A DNA stretch of 8,188 nt from Spirochaetota bacterium (GTDB taxonomy: Bacteria > Spirochaetota > UBA4802 > UBA5550), in NCBI GenBank assembly GCA_022704585.1, contig JAKJGD010000066.1, positions 1 through 8,188 on the forward strand, written 5' to 3'. The position numbers and the translations under genes are program-made. Each line of letters starts with the position of its first letter. The stretch's first letter is position 1. Below, piece after piece: positions 6,284 through 8,188 of the stretch. Under the pieces are notes generated by a model. That model searched no databases and had not been told where the DNA came from. It was given only the letters and a program-made list of their open reading frames with translations.

Positions 6284-8188
6284 TTACGGCCTGAACCGTA
6301 TGGTAAACCGCGTGCCCGCCGACCGGTCGAGCGTTGCCTCGCCTCTCAGCTGCTCTGCGAGCAGCGGGACCAGGGACAGGCCCAGGGTGTCCGTTTTGCC
6401 CGGGGTGGTGCCTTCCGGTATCCCCACGCCGTTATCGCTGATGACCAGCCTGGCAAAACCGTCATCCTTCATCCTGAATATCACCGATATCTCCGGCGAA
6501 CCCTCCCACCCGATGGGGAAGGCGTGTTTGATCGAGTTGGTTATAAGCTCGTTAATGATGAGGCCGCAGGGTACTGCATGATCAATAGTGATTTCCGCCT
6601 GGTCGAGCTCAAGGTTGAGGTTGATCTGCCTGGTCATGGCTGAATAACTGCTCATAATCTCGTGCGCAAGCTGCATGATGTATGTGCGGAGGTTGATGTG
6701 CCCGAAGTCCTTCGATTGATAGAGGGTTTCGTGCACGAGTGACATGGACCTGATCCGGTTCTGGGCCTCGGTAAACTGCCTGCCGAGCTCCGCATCAGTG
6801 AAATAGCGTGACTGCAGGCTCAGGAGGCTGGTGATGATCTGCATGTTGTTCTTCACCCGGTGATGAATTTCTTTCAGGAGCGTCTCCTTTTCCGCGAGTG
6901 AGCTGCGTATATGCTCTTCCGACTTTTTCCTCTCGGTGATATCAAGATTGAACTCCGCTACCATCCAGTGCCCGTCGCGGGTCTGGAAGGGGATCGAGTG
7001 GACCTCGATGACCCGGTTGTTTTCATTGGAAAGCACTTCTTCCGTAACGGTGACCATTTTCGTTTCAAGGGCGCGCGGTATACCGCAGGTAGGACAGGCA
7101 CAGTCGCGCCCCATAAAGTAATTATAGCATTTTTTACCCTCGTACGGGCCGTATGTCTTCTGCCATTCCGGGTCAACATAGCGGAGGTTGTAATCCGCGT
7201 CTATGATATCGATTCCTGTCTTGGTGACACCGAGGATGTATTCCAGCCGCTGCTGGGTTTCCAGGAGGGCCGCCTCTGCTATCTTGCGGTCGGTAATATC
7301 GTAGAACGCTGCAACCACGCGGTCCCGTCCTATCGGGAAGGCCTGGACAAAAAACGCGCCGGTGATGCGGGCGTCTTTGTAATTGACCTCCTCTGTGTGC
7401 CAGAGAGATTGTGTTTTACATACCGTGCGGTAATGATCCGGGATATCGGTCTGCGCGTGTGAGGGGAAAGCCTCCTCGATGGTCTTGCCGATATACTGGG
7501 TGTTGTCCACTCCCAGGATTGTGTCCGCCGCGGGATTGGCGCCGGTGAACACGAGGCGGCCGTCGGGCTCCAGCTTGTAAAAATGCATCCCCTGCGGCGA
7601 GGATTCAATGATCGATCGGTAAAGCTCTTCACTTTCAGCAAGTTTCGTTTCTGCATTCCTGCGATCCGTGACGTCCTTGATCGCACCGATGATTGAGGTC
7701 ACTTCGCCCCCCTCCCGGTCTCTGAGCGGCCTTGTGAAGATATGGATCCATCTCATGGTGCCGTTTTTTAAGAACGTGCGGCACTCGATTTCGTCCGGTC
7801 TGCCGCTGATTACAAGGTTCTTCTGGAAAGCCAGGAATTCCGCTTCATCATCCGGGTGTATGATGCCTATCCATCGATCCGAGGAGGCCACCTCCTCCGG
7901 AGTGCGGCCTGTTATGTTCTGGAGGTTTTCCGACATATAGGCCAGGTGGAGTCGCCCGTCATCGCCAACAGTAAACTTGAACACGTAGTCTGTTGACAGC
8001 TCGGAGATGATGCGGTAGCGCTCCTCGCTTTCACGGAGGGCGGCGTCTATTTTCGTTCGCTCCGAAATATCATGCGAAATCGCGAGATAGCTGGTGATAT
8101 CCCCCTTCCGGTCGCGCATCGGGGAGAGGTCGACCTCGGCAAGGAACTCGGTCCCGTCTTTGCGTAGGAGGGTGTACTCGGAGCGGTG
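6284..8188 (-). CDS. Multi-PAS sensor histidine kinase (HisKA_2 / HATPase_c), N-terminus beyond window
   Basis: The frame stays open to the right edge, so the start is outside; 634 residues are visible. It is a signal-transducing autokinase; no membrane segment is seen, so the visible part is cytoplasmic. Domains, counted from the edge: the end of a PAS/PAC (to DISERT, 40-45), a PAS/PAC about 58-177 (ends DVTDRR), a PAS about 188-302 (ends DITDRK), and a PAS about 312-421 (ends DITERK). The third complete PAS holds Cys354, Cys363, Cys365 and Cys368 in KKCYNYFMGRDCACPTCG. Then comes a HisKA_2 dimerisation/phosphoacceptor helix (LLKEIHHRVKNN, His442/His443, the second aligning with the H-R-V-K-N box), and HATPase_c with N-box (NELITNSIKHAF, from 546), DNGVG (585-589), GLSLV (603-607) and the final GTRFTI strand. 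No response regulator is in the window. The inputs sensed are unknown. Confidence 0.95.
   Translation of the reverse strand, partial: HRSEYTLLRKDGTEFLAEVDLSPMRDRKGDITSYLAISHDISERTKIDAALRESEERYRIISELSTDYVFKFTVGDDGRLHLAYMSENLQNITGRTPEEVASSDRWIGIIHPDDEAEFLAFQKNLVISGRPDEIECRTFLKNGTMRWIHIFTRPLRDREGGEVTSIIGAIKDVTDRRNAETKLAESEELYRSIIESSPQGMHFYKLEPDGRLVFTGANPAADTILGVDNTQYIGKTIEEAFPSHAQTDIPDHYRTVCKTQSLWHTEEVNYKDARITGAFFVQAFPIGRDRVVAAFYDITDRKIAEAALLETQQRLEYILGVTKTGIDIIDADYNLRYVDPEWQKTYGPYEGKKCYNYFMGRDCACPTCGIPRALETKMVTVTEEVLSNENNRVIEVHSIPFQTRDGHWMVAEFNLDITERKKSEEHIRSSLAEKETLLKEIHHRVKNNMQIITSLLSLQSRYFTDAELGRQFTEAQNRIRSMSLVHETLYQSKDFGHINLRTYIMQLAHEIMSSYSAMTRQINLNLELDQAEITIDHAVPCGLIINELITNSIKHAFPIGWEGSPEISVIFRMKDDGFARLVISDNGVGIPEGTTPGKTDTLGLSLVPLLAEQLRGEATLDRSAGTRFTIRFRP

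Noticed and set aside
6911..7462. Open frame of 183 codons on + within the kinase gene
   Set aside because: It is the antisense of well-defined PAS domains and has no independent support.

Overview
The window is an ordinary Gram-negative-type chromosomal stretch (mid GC, Shine-Dalgarno-led genes) carrying one recent mobile-element insertion. Lineage cannot be fixed from the sequence. A lipoprotein signal whose Leu sits at -4 rather than -3, and a long multi-PAS HisKA_2 sensor kinase, would fit a spirochaete or a deltaproteobacterium-like environmental lineage, but this is a weak inference.

Layout, left to right. (1) The C-terminal part of an NCS2/AzgA-type purine permease on +, cut by the window edge. 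(2) Following it on +, a classical short-chain dehydrogenase/reductase (SDR). (3) Convergent to it, and overlapping its tail by 23 bp, a 182-aa protein of unknown function with GNAT-like features on -. (4) Upstream of that on the same strand, a flavin-reductase-like FMN-binding protein. (5) A roughly 355-bp AT-rich divergent intergenic region. (6) A predicted secreted lipoprotein gene on + that is split by a complete IS element. (7) A rho-independent terminator after the lipoprotein gene. (8) Convergent on -, a multi-PAS sensor histidine kinase (HisKA_2 + HATPase_c) whose N-terminus lies beyond the right edge.

The best-supported observation is the insertion. A 1,696-bp element (3491-5186) has perfect 22-bp terminal inverted repeats, an intact 492-aa IS1182-like DDE transposase, and a 3-bp GTT direct repeat on each side. 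Removing the element and one GTT joins the two flanking ORFs in frame into one uninterrupted 435-codon lipoprotein gene. The exact ends, intact transposase and undecayed halves indicate a recent event.

The left end of the IS also carries an 11-bp bulged hairpin that buries the transposase Shine-Dalgarno sequence. Its 5' arm overlaps a TATAAT box, so a transcript started at the IS promoter would lack that arm, whereas read-through from the interrupted host gene would contain it. This has the architecture of the read-through protection known from IS10 and IS50. No CRISPR array, tRNA, rRNA or obvious defence system was seen.
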